A DNA stretch of 64,000 nucleotides. Source: Bacillota bacterium (GTDB lineage Bacteria > Bacillota > Clostridia > Lachnospirales > Lachnospiraceae). Shown here in pieces: positions 53,702 to 60,838 of this stretch (within the stretch, counting starts at the first letter, position 1; every line of letters starts with the position of its first letter). The position numbers and the translations under genes are program-made. The notes under the pieces were generated by a model that was not told where the DNA came from, searched no databases, and saw nothing but the letters and a program-made list of their open reading frames with translations. The stretch covers positions 18,333-82,332 of the forward strand of contig JAMPHT010000010.1 of NCBI GenBank assembly GCA_023663285.1. The letters are read 5' to 3'.

Positions 53702-54676
53702 CTATGCCGTTGTGTCTGTGGAAGGTGTGGTCTGGGCGTCGGGCGTCGCAGGCGTAGTTGTGGTAGTGGTGGTGGTGAGTATTGTGTCATCCACCGCCCC
53801 TGTGCCGCAGGTGGTGCGGCCGCAGCTTTCCTTCAGCAGCTCCTCACATTTGGGAGGCCCCAGCTCCAGGGGCTTGATGGCAAGATCCAGCAGCTCTCCC
53901 GCTACAAACTGCAGGCAGCTTGTGTTGTCGGGGGTCACCAGGCTTCCCTTGGGGGTGTTGATCCTGACAGCGTTTGCCAGGCTGTAGCCCGCATAGTAAA
54001 TGCTCTGGAGTATCAGCGTAAGTCCTACGGTGATAGTATCATCATCCGTATCAAAGTTAAGGGCTTTTCCAATACCATAGAAATTAAGACCCTGCCTGAC
54101 AGAGTTATTTGCGGACTCGAAGCCCAGATAGTTGAGCACAGGCGTCAGATCTGCGGCAGTGGCGCCGGCAGTATAGCTTACCCCGTAAGGCGCAAAGATC
54201 TCAAGCTCCACAGAGGAAGGATTGGTGTCCTCGTCATAGGTGGCCGCCGTGTCAGCCGGCAGATAATCCGCCACGGGATAAATGGTGCCAAGGAGCCTGC
54301 AGTTTTCGTCGTAAAGCTTTACGGCGAAGGTCACTGACAGATTTGCAAGGGTCACAACATAGCAGTTCGGCCTGCCTGCGATCTGCGCGATCTCCACATT
54401 TGTATCTCCGTAATCGTAAGCGATGTTCACGACCTGTGCCGTAGCAGAGACAGCAGTCGGATATGCTGTGGAAATATCTGTGCCCAGTGGGAAGGTGGCG
54501 CAGAGATTTATGCCGATCTCGTCATAAATGACGGGCGCCATAATGCTTAACATCTCCGGTGAGCCGTATATGGGAGTGCTGCACACGTCGGTACAGCAGC
54601 TTCCCTGCATATTCTGAACCGTGCTGCTGACGATCCTCGCCCTGCATCCACATTTACCAGATTTACATTTAGCCAT
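53702..54676 (-). CDS. Cys-rich, Thr-tailed protein of unknown function, possible spore-surface protein
   Basis: 324 residues from the ATG at 54676 (GAGGAA upstream). The start is basic and Cys-rich (AKCKSGKCGCRAR, then GSCCTDVC). The middle 250 residues look beta-rich, and a CEELLKESCGRTTCG cluster precedes a Thr-rich tail with eight Thr in a row. There is no signal peptide or membrane helix. I do not recognise a named family. The Cys clusters, low-complexity tail and sporulation-like promoter suggest a spore coat or exosporium protein; this is inference. Confidence 0.7.
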   Translation of the reverse strand: MAKCKSGKCGCRARIVSSTVQNMQGSCCTDVCSTPIYGSPEMLSIMAPVIYDEIGINLCATFPLGTDISTAYPTAVSATAQVVNIAYDYGDTNVEIAQIAGRPNCYVVTLANLSVTFAVKLYDENCRLLGTIYPVADYLPADTAATYDEDTNPSSVELEIFAPYGVSYTAGATAADLTPVLNYLGFESANNSVRQGLNFYGIGKALNFDTDDDTITVGLTLILQSIYYAGYSLANAVRINTPKGSLVTPDNTSCLQFVAGELLDLAIKPLELGPPKCEELLKESCGRTTCGTGAVDDTILTTTTTTTTPATPDAQTTPSTDTTA

Positions 54677-54705
54677 ATTTTTTTCCTCATCAAAAATATT
54701 TGTTA

Positions 54706-54733
54706 TATCATATGAAATTTTTGCCTGTTTGTG
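54706..54733 (-). promoter_or_regulatory. Sporulation-type (sigma E/K-like) promoter candidate
   Basis: On the minus strand CATATGATA matches the mother-cell -10 form CATAnnnTA, with CACA 15 bases upstream as a sigma-K-like -35. It lies about 30 bases before the start of the Cys-rich gene. No sigma-A-type promoter is obvious there. Confidence 0.5.
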
Positions 54734-54805
54734 CCATATAATTACAAAAGACCATTGACGGATGCGCGTCCGTAAAGCCGGGGCGTCCTGACAGGGGGAA
54801 ACCAT

Positions 54806-55603
54806 ATGGGAACTGTTTATCCGCTGGATGCAGGAAGAAACCTTATTATTTATGAGAGCGGGAACACGCTTTATATCAGAACCACCATAGGCGAGGGCAT
54901 TACCCGTCCGGTCACGCTGTGTACGGATTTTGCAGGGGAGCTTTCAGATACCGTATATAACGGCACGGTATATTACTGCTACAGGAATACGGGCCGGGAC
55001 ATAGTGGTGAAGAGCATTACGGATCTGCAGGAGCTGTACAAAATAGAGAGCCGCGATACGTCAGACTGTCTGAGCCCGCGTCTGGTGGGCTTTCGGGACA
55101 CGCTGCTGCTTTTTTATGTGATCCAGAATCCTATCAGTGACGCTTATTGCCTGAAGGCGCTCTTTCCCTTTGAGCCTCAGCGGCATATCATACTTCCGGA
55201 AAAATGCTTTGACAGCCGCCCAGAGATAAATGCTGTAAATTCTGAAAACAATATGCTGGTGTGTGCGGAGGATGGGGCGTCCCGGCTGACACTCTATTTT
55301 GACAGGGACATCCGCTGTTCTGTGCTGGAAAGCGCAGAGGAGTGGAAGCAGGCGCTTGCCGAAAGGGAGGAGAAAGCGGCGAAGCTGGAGCAGGCGCTTG
55401 CCGGCTGTGAAGAGAGAGCGGCGGAGGTAAAGCGGAGGCTTGCCGACCGGGACAGCGTCATTGAGAATATAAAAGCCCAATATGAAGAGCTGATGAACAC
55501 TGCCCTGAAATATAAAGAGGAGGCGGCCAGGTGGTATGAGATCGCCCATAAAAGGGACGCCCGCCCCATACCGGGAGAGCATCTGATAACAGACAGCTGG
55601 TAA
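54806..55603 (+). CDS. Unknown protein with beta-rich N-terminus and coiled-coil tail
   Basis: 265 residues, with GGGGGAA upstream. The first 175 residues contain short beta-like repeats (YESGNTLYIRTTIG, DTVYNGTVYYCYRNTG, SPRLVGFRDTLLLFY) that could form propeller blades. The rest is a charged coiled coil (about 178-245). No signal peptide or known motif. It is divergent from the Cys-rich gene and shares the 129-base gap with it, so the two may belong together. Confidence 0.75.
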   Translation: MGTVYPLDAGRNLIIYESGNTLYIRTTIGEGITRPVTLCTDFAGELSDTVYNGTVYYCYRNTGRDIVVKSITDLQELYKIESRDTSDCLSPRLVGFRDTLLLFYVIQNPISDAYCLKALFPFEPQRHIILPEKCFDSRPEINAVNSENNMLVCAEDGASRLTLYFDRDIRCSVLESAEEWKQALAEREEKAAKLEQALAGCEERAAEVKRRLADRDSVIENIKAQYEELMNTALKYKEEAARWYEIAHKRDARPIPGEHLITDSW

Positions 55604-55629
55604 GGGCAGCCGGCAAGGGGTTTTGGCTG

Positions 55630-55658
55630 TTTCAAAATCACCGGCGGTATGGTAAAAT
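55630..55658 (+). promoter_or_regulatory. Promoter candidate for the XRE regulator operon
   Basis: TTTCAA, 17 bases, TAAAAT, 74 bases upstream of the regulator start. Confidence 0.5.
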
Positions 55659-55732
55659 AGATTTAAGAAAACGGCCGCTGCGCGTCTGTCGCGCATTGCG
55701 CCCGAAGCTTGAACGGGAGGAGCATACAAAGG

Positions 55733-56473
55733 ATGCTGTTGATTGGAGCAAAAATACAGGAATATCGAAAAAATGCCGGTCTCAGCCAGGAAGAATTCGC
55801 CGCAAGGATCGGCGTGACGAGACAGGCAGTGTCCAAGTGGGAGCTGGATAAGGCATATCCGGATCTGGACAAGCTGGTGGACATATGCGATATTTTTCAA
55901 ATCAGCATTACGGAGCTGCTTTACGGCAAAACAGTTTCCGCAGCTGAGGAAGCCGAAGCCGCCGGGGAAGCCGATTCGAGAGAAGCCCTAGAAATGAGAG
56001 TGCTGTCTGCGGAAAAGGCGCGGAAAGGGGGAGCCCGTCTGCGTCTTTTTGTCATGCTGACGGCCCTTGGCGCATTGTTTTTATTCTGCGGCGTACTGTT
56101 GGTGACAACGCTTTTTCATTATTCCTGGAAACAGGATCCGGGGCAGCTTAAGCAGGCCAGAGTGGAGCGGGTGTATCAGCAGTACACGAAGGCGGATATT
56201 TGCTTTTATGATGATGTTTCCCGCAGAGTGATGCAGACGGTATGGATCGACACGGACGGTATCAGGGAAGGAGATTATATTGAGGGCTACACGGATAAGG
56301 GGCAGCGGAGGCTCTACTATGAATATCATGGAAGGACGCTGATCGCGCTGGCGGCGGTCACAGGCGTACTCCTGATCCTGGTTTTGCTGTGTGCCGCGGA
56401 GCTGCGCATGGGTATTGAACCTCGCGGGAACGAGCGGCGTGTTCAAATAGAGGAAGAAAGGGAGCAGACATGA
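55733..56473 (+). CDS. XRE-family regulator with membrane anchor
   Basis: 246 residues from the ATG at 55733 (GGGAGGAG upstream). The N-terminal helix-turn-helix is KIQEYRKNAGLSQEEFAARI, then VTRQAVSKWE. Two membrane helices follow (about 104-127 and 203-223) with an external or loop segment between them. Membrane-tethered XRE regulators can respond to envelope signals. The stop overlaps the next gene as ATGA, so it probably controls or works with that gene. Confidence 0.87.
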   Translation: MLLIGAKIQEYRKNAGLSQEEFAARIGVTRQAVSKWELDKAYPDLDKLVDICDIFQISITELLYGKTVSAAEEAEAAGEADSREALEMRVLSAEKARKGGARLRLFVMLTALGALFLFCGVLLVTTLFHYSWKQDPGQLKQARVERVYQQYTKADICFYDDVSRRVMQTVWIDTDGIREGDYIEGYTDKGQRRLYYEYHGRTLIALAAVTGVLLILVLLCAAELRMGIEPRGNERRVQIEEEREQT

Positions 56474-57684
56474 GGGAACGAAAGACAGGGGGCCGGATAG
56501 CGGCGGTGGTCTGGATAGCGGCGGTGGTCTGGCTGGCCGCAGTTTTTCTGGGACTGTGGTTTGCAGGCGTTTTTTCACCTGCCGCCGAGAAAGCTGCGGA
56601 GACGGGAGCGCCGGAGACAGAAGCATCGGAGGCGGAAGAACCGGAGACGGAAACGTCGGAGACAGAAGCATCGGAGGCAGAAGAACCGGAGACGGAAGCA
56701 CTGGAGACAGAGGAAGTATGGGAGATCGTTTTTTCGGGAATGCGGTTTACCATACCGCAAAAGGGAAAAGCTCTGGTTCATGCAAGCGGCTGTCTTAATA
56801 TAAGACAAAACGATTGTTATTTAATTCAGATCACGGCAGGGGACGGCACTGTTGACGAAATGTGGGAAGGTATGGAGCGGAAGCAGGAGTCTCTGACGGA
56901 GGCCGGCTACCGCATGGAGAAGGAAGGGGAAAGGCTGAGGGGAGGCGGACGAGAGCTTATCCGTTATGTGATCAGTATGGAAGGAGAGCGGGGAAGCGTT
57001 TATGACCGCTCCTATACCCAGGTGGTGCTTGCGCCGGCGGACGAGGGGCGGCACCTTTTGGCGGTCATCCGGTATGACGGAGTGGATGTGGACGCGCTGG
57101 ACGAGGGGGAGCGGAGCAGTGTATATGAGGAAAGCCTTGCTGCTGCGGAGGCGATCCTGAGTACGGCACAGCCCACGGATGAGCCGGATGATGAGGCGGG
57201 AAGCGGCTGGATAGAGGATGTGAGCCTTGCGTCTTACAGCTCCGAGGACAGTATTGTATACGGTGACGGGCGTTATCAAATATCCTACCGGGTGCCGGAG
57301 GGCTGGACACTGACCGGGGACGATATTGCGGGGAAGAACTATCTGAATGAGGACAACAGGGTGAACATTCGGGCAAATGTGCTGAAATATACCTGGCTGT
57401 CGGCGGCGGATATGGCGGAAGGCGGTGCGGAAAGTCAGCTTTCGCGCATTCATGCTGCGGGAGAGACTGTGGTAAACGGCAGGACATTTTACTATTATTC
57501 TTATTCTGTCAGGGAATACGGGGAAGAGGAAAGCACGATCCATTATTCCTTCGCTGCCTACTGTGACCTGGAGGATGGAAGTATTTTTTCCATTTCCGGC
57601 TATGGGGATGATTTCCCTGAGCTATTGGAGGAGACCTATTATCTTGACTGGATGGATCTAAGCTTTTCCCAAAGCGGAAACTGA
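56470..57684 (+). CDS. Membrane-anchored protein with Glu/Thr-rich repeats
   Basis: 404 residues. One N-terminal membrane helix (about 10-35) is followed by an acidic linker built from a 15-residue repeat (ETEASEAEEPETETS form) at about 48-80. Two similar external domains follow, each with a SLTEAGYRMEKEG- or IRANVLKYTWLSAADMAEG-like segment; they resemble folds seen in PsbP/MOG1-like lipoproteins, but this was not tested. No function assigned. It is translationally coupled to the XRE regulator. Confidence 0.75.
   Translation: MRERKTGGRIAAVVWIAAVVWLAAVFLGLWFAGVFSPAAEKAAETGAPETEASEAEEPETETSETEASEAEEPETEALETEEVWEIVFSGMRFTIPQKGKALVHASGCLNIRQNDCYLIQITAGDGTVDEMWEGMERKQESLTEAGYRMEKEGERLRGGGRELIRYVISMEGERGSVYDRSYTQVVLAPADEGRHLLAVIRYDGVDVDALDEGERSSVYEESLAAAEAILSTAQPTDEPDDEAGSGWIEDVSLASYSSEDSIVYGDGRYQISYRVPEGWTLTGDDIAGKNYLNEDNRVNIRANVLKYTWLSAADMAEGGAESQLSRIHAAGETVVNGRTFYYYSYSVREYGEEESTIHYSFAAYCDLEDGSIFSISGYGDDFPELLEETYYLDWMDLSFSQSGN
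56614..56715 (+). repeat. 45-bp tandem repeat in coding sequence
   Basis: Two nearly identical 45-base copies (56614 and 56659) and a short partial third, starting GAGACAGAAGCATCGGAGGC. They encode the acidic linker of the membrane-anchored protein and keep the frame. Confidence 0.88.
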
Positions 57685-57708
57685 TGGTTGCGCTCCTGCA
57701 ACCAGATT
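57685..57708 (+). terminator. Weak hairpin after the repeat protein gene
   Basis: Stem TGGTTGC / GCAACCA with a 6-base loop and a short GATTTT tail, right after the stop codon. It could be a weak terminator. Confidence 0.4.
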
Positions 57709-57783
57709 TTGCTTGTGGAAAGCAGACTGTTTTCCTCATAATCACTATGATGATCTATTTCAGAAAGGAGAATGAGGATAAAC

Positions 57784-58695
57784 ATGAAACTAATGAAAAA
57801 AGGAATAAAGCAGGCCGGAGTGGTCCTGATTGCGGCAATGCTGGTGTGCGGGCTGACAGCCTGCGGCGGAAGCGACAAGGACAGAGAGAGGGAAGGCGGG
57901 ACAGCCGGCGGTCGAACCTCGGAATATCAGGATTTCCTGCAGGATAGCAGCTCGGAGGATCCGGAACAGAGCGGCAGCCGGGACGGCGGATCGGACAGGG
58001 AGACTGAGGCAGGAGAGGATGGCGGATCGGATGGCGCGTCAGGGGGCGGAGAAAGCGGGGCCGGAGAGGACGGCGAAGCAGACGGCGCATCAGGAGGCGA
58101 AGAAAGCGGGGCCGGAGAGGACGGCGGATCGGATGGCGCGTCCGAAGCCGGACAGGAACAGGCGCGCAGCCGGGAGGACTATGATTTTTCCTCTGACGAC
58201 TGGAAAACATTGGAGTTTGCCCTGGACGGCACTGTTTACAGCTTCCCGTTGACATGGGCCGATGTGGAGGCTATGGGGTATCAGCTGGATGAAGCATATC
58301 GGGAAGAGGAGCTGAAGCCTTATTATTACACTATGGTGGGTGTAGATGTGGAAAATGAAGAGGCAGGAAAGCAAATCCGCGTGCTGTTTAAGAATTTCGC
58401 GGAGGAGACCCGGAAAATACCGGACTGCGATATATACAGAATCGCATTTGAACTGTTCTCCTGGCGGGATGTGAATGTGGACGTCATGCTGTGCAACGGC
58501 GTGAGATTTGGCATGACGCCGGAGGAAGTCATAGCGATCATGGGGGAACCCCAGAATGACAGCGGAGATACCGAAGTGGACTATTCCTACGGAAAAATGG
58601 AATATGTGGACCAGGGAGAGGACTATAAAAACTCTGTTACGATCGAATTCTGGGATGGTGCAGTGGATGGAATCACCATCACAGACGGGAGATAG
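57784..58695 (+). CDS. Lipoprotein with Gly/Asp/Glu repeats and a BamE-like C-terminus
   Basis: 303 residues from the ATG at 57784. The signal peptide ends in the lipobox LTAC (GLTACGGSDKD), so it is a lipid-anchored surface protein. A low-complexity linker carries a 17-residue repeat (EDGGSDGASGGGESGAG). The C-terminal 170 residues form a folded domain with FGMTPEEVIAIMGEP, a segment like the BamE/SmpA fold. Similar lipoproteins are common in Lachnospiraceae and lack a known role. A 15-bp-stem terminator follows. Confidence 0.82.
   Translation: MKLMKKGIKQAGVVLIAAMLVCGLTACGGSDKDREREGGTAGGRTSEYQDFLQDSSSEDPEQSGSRDGGSDRETEAGEDGGSDGASGGGESGAGEDGEADGASGGEESGAGEDGGSDGASEAGQEQARSREDYDFSSDDWKTLEFALDGTVYSFPLTWADVEAMGYQLDEAYREEELKPYYYTMVGVDVENEEAGKQIRVLFKNFAEETRKIPDCDIYRIAFELFSWRDVNVDVMLCNGVRFGMTPEEVIAIMGEPQNDSGDTEVDYSYGKMEYVDQGEDYKNSVTIEFWDGAVDGITITDGR
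58015..58149 (+). repeat. 51-bp tandem repeat in lipoprotein gene
   Basis: Two full copies (58015, 58066) and a partial third (58117) of a 51-base unit starting GAGGATGGCGGATCGGATGG. The length keeps the reading frame, so copy number can change the linker length only. Confidence 0.88.
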
Positions 58696-58715
58696 ATTTT
58701 TTTTACCGAGAGCAG

Positions 58716-58764
58716 GACGGCAGGAACGGAAGCAAAGCATTACGGCTTATCCGTTCCTGCCGTC
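58716..58764. terminator. Bidirectional terminator hairpin
   Basis: Perfect 15-bp stem GACGGCAGGAACGGA / TCCGTTCCTGCCGTC with a 19-base loop, between the convergent lipoprotein and merR-type genes. T-rich runs lie on both sides (TTTT at 58774 forward; A run at 58696-58704 read as T on the minus strand). Confidence 0.75.
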
Positions 58765-58768
58765 TGTC

Positions 58769-59503
58769 TTATCCGTTTTGTTCTGCCTTTTCGGCACAGG
58801 TCTCCACACAAAAGCCCCTGTGACCGCAGCAGGTACAGGTCAGCCTGCGGAGCGTGGGCGTGTGTTTTGCAAAAAAAGCTTCTTTGATGCGGGGTATAAA
58901 TACCTTGTGGCATTCGGGGCAAATATAAGCCACATTCCTGAAATAATACCTGCTGACACAGATCCCATAGGGAATCATGACCGCTATCCAAAGGATAAAA
59001 GGCTGCCATATTCCGGTCACGATCCACAGTATGATGGAGCCCCACTGCAAAATACTCATCGGAATACCGGTCAACAGCATTGTTCGATGGATCTTTCTCA
59101 GTTTCTGTCTGCCTGTCATAATTGTCGCTATGTCACCAATGGATTCAACCGAGAATTGCTCTACACTTTTAAGACTGCGCCGAATATCCTCGATCATATT
59201 CAATTTTTTCTGCATTTCGGTCAACTCCTCATGAAGCGTCTTTTCCTGCTGCGCCAACAGGACCCCTATCACCTTTTCAGGGTGTTCGTCATGGAGAAGT
59301 AATTCAATACTGTTGATAGGCAGACCCGCTTCACGCAGAAAGCAGATAATGCGCATACGCTGGAGGTCGTCGTCGGAGTAAAGCCTTCTTCCTCCCTCGG
59401 ACAGCTCGCTGGGCACAAGAATATTTCTCGTATCATAATATTGTACCGTTCGGACGGTCACGCCGCAGAGCTTTGCGATTTCTCCTGTTGTGTATTTTGA
59501 CAT
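58769..59503 (-). CDS. MerR-family regulator with membrane helices and zinc ribbon
   Basis: 244 residues from the ATG at 59503, which has AAGGAGG upstream; a GTG at 59512 would overlap that site. The N-terminal MerR winged helix is YTTGEIAKLCGVTVRTVQYY, followed by the dimer coiled coil (about 70-115). Instead of a small-ligand domain it has two hydrophobic helices (about 140-180) and a zinc ribbon (CPECHKVF and CTCCGHRGFC). It may be a membrane-tethered sensor of metal, redox or membrane state. It is probably autoregulated through the operator at 59519-59558. Confidence 0.87.
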   Translation of the reverse strand: MSKYTTGEIAKLCGVTVRTVQYYDTRNILVPSELSEGGRRLYSDDDLQRMRIICFLREAGLPINSIELLLHDEHPEKVIGVLLAQQEKTLHEELTEMQKKLNMIEDIRRSLKSVEQFSVESIGDIATIMTGRQKLRKIHRTMLLTGIPMSILQWGSIILWIVTGIWQPFILWIAVMIPYGICVSRYYFRNVAYICPECHKVFIPRIKEAFFAKHTPTLRRLTCTCCGHRGFCVETCAEKAEQNG

Positions 59504-59518
59504 AGCCTTCACCTCCTT

Positions 59519-59558
59519 ACGCTGCTCATTTTACAGCATTACGCAGCGTCACAAGCAA
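59519..59558 (-). promoter_or_regulatory. MerR-type promoter/operator of the regulator gene
   Basis: On the minus strand TTGCTT, 19 bases, TAAAAT: the overlong spacer typical of MerR-controlled promoters. The spacer holds the palindrome ACGC-T-GCGT. A wider inverted repeat ACGCTGC / GCAGCGT (59519-59525 and 59543-59549) spans the -10. Confidence 0.65.
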
Positions 59559-59728
59559 TACCATATGCAGGGTGATCCTTGAAAATCTCAGATTTCTATC
59601 ATTGGTGTCTGCAAGCTTTAGTATACAGGTTGATCCGCAAGATTGCAAATGCGGGGTTCTTGAAGTCGCGGGCTCCGTGGGATCAGGTGGTGGCAAATGG
59701 AATGATTTAAAATATTGTCCCAAAACAA

Positions 59729-59757
59729 TTGACATATGTCCCACACTCAAGTATAAT
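59729..59757 (+). promoter_or_regulatory. Consensus promoter of the AAA+/subtilase operon
   Basis: TTGACA, 17 bases, TATAAT: a perfect sigma-A consensus, 38 bases before the AAA+ gene. GTCCCA occurs at 59717 and again at 59739 within the spacer, a possible repressor site. Confidence 0.88.
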
Positions 59758-59794
59758 ATAAAAACACGAAGAGAGAGTATGGAGGGATTTTGCC

Positions 59795-60838
59795 ATGAAG
59801 AAACAAAATATTATCAATCTCGTGAAATACCACACTGAACAGAATAATGCAGCTTTTGTTTCGGAAGTGTCTGAAATAGCCAGAGAGTTTGATAAGTGCG
59901 GTGATTATGAGGTGGCACAGTACTTGATGGATTTAGTTTCAAATGCAAATGTTTATATACCGCAGGCTAATTATCGTAATCTTCAGTTCTTGGAGAAACT
60001 TGAGTACTCATCTAATCCCCTTATGCTTCCTAATATCATTGAAGAAGATGTTATTGGAATTGCACGGACAATCAAGAATAAGAGCGGTATGTCTAAATTC
60101 CTTTTCCATGGGGCACCGGGTACAGGAAAAACAGAGTCTGCTTTTCAAATAGCCCGTTTACTTGAAAGAGATATTCTTTCGGTGCATTTGGAGCAGTTGA
60201 TCGATAGCAGATTAGGAGAAACTTCAAAAAATGTAACCAGACTATTTGATGAGATAAATCATTTAATGTATAGCAAGGCTATTGTTATATTTGATGAATT
60301 GGATGCCTTAGTTTTAAACAGGAGCAGCGCAAATGATCTTCGTGAGATGAGCAGAGTGACGTCAACATTTTTAAGAGAATTGGATACTTTAAGTGATCAG
60401 ATCGTCGTGATCGCTACGACAAATTTATTTGAAAGTTTTGATAAGGCATTATTAAGAAGGTTTGATGCTATTATTTCGTTTGACAGATATTCAAAGAAAG
60501 ACCTTATTGAAGTTGCAGATGCCATGTTGACCTCTAGCATAAAAAAGGCAGTTAATTCAAGTCAGGATATGAGATTATTCCATAAGATATTAAATAAGCT
60601 GCCTGAGATTCCATATCCCGGAGATATGAAGCAGATCATAAAGACTTCTATTGCTTTTAGTGATGAAACGAGCAAATATGACTACCTGAGAAAAATCTAT
60701 CTTGCTTTAAATAATAATCCACAAACTGTCGATATTCAAAAGCTTTCGGAGCAGGGCTTTACCACAAGAGAGATAGAGATCCTTGCCAGAGTTCCTAAAA
60801 GCAGTGTGTCACGCAAACTCAAGGGAGGGAATGTCTGA
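59795..60838 (+). CDS. AAA+ ATPase of a subtilase defence pair (IetA-like)
   Basis: 347 residues, with GGAGGGA upstream. Classic AAA+ motifs: Walker A FHGAPGTGKTES, Walker B IVIFDELDAL, sensor 1 VVIATTN, arginine finger LLRRFDAII. The C-terminus (TTREIEILARVPKSSVSRKL) looks like a small helix-turn-helix. The gene overlaps the next by one base (TGATG). An AAA+ ATPase followed by a subtilisin-like protease is the layout of IetAS, known as a plasmid-stability pair and later as an antiphage system. Low GC suggests transfer. Confidence 0.85.
   Translation: MKKQNIINLVKYHTEQNNAAFVSEVSEIAREFDKCGDYEVAQYLMDLVSNANVYIPQANYRNLQFLEKLEYSSNPLMLPNIIEEDVIGIARTIKNKSGMSKFLFHGAPGTGKTESAFQIARLLERDILSVHLEQLIDSRLGETSKNVTRLFDEINHLMYSKAIVIFDELDALVLNRSSANDLREMSRVTSTFLRELDTLSDQIVVIATTNLFESFDKALLRRFDAIISFDRYSKKDLIEVADAMLTSSIKKAVNSSQDMRLFHKILNKLPEIPYPGDMKQIIKTSIAFSDETSKYDYLRKIYLALNNNPQTVDIQKLSEQGFTTREIEILARVPKSSVSRKLKGGNV

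Noticed and set aside
53592-53987. Forward frame with a poly-Val stretch
   Set aside because: It is the antisense of the Thr-rich tail of the reverse Cys-rich gene, which has a proper start, ribosome-binding site and promoter.
56556-56803. Overlapping frames in the acidic repeat
   Set aside because: They are repeat-driven shadow frames of the membrane-anchored protein gene.
59572-59838. 88-codon frame before the AAA+ gene
   Set aside because: It crosses the consensus promoter and overlaps the AAA+ start in another frame; no motif or ribosome-binding site.
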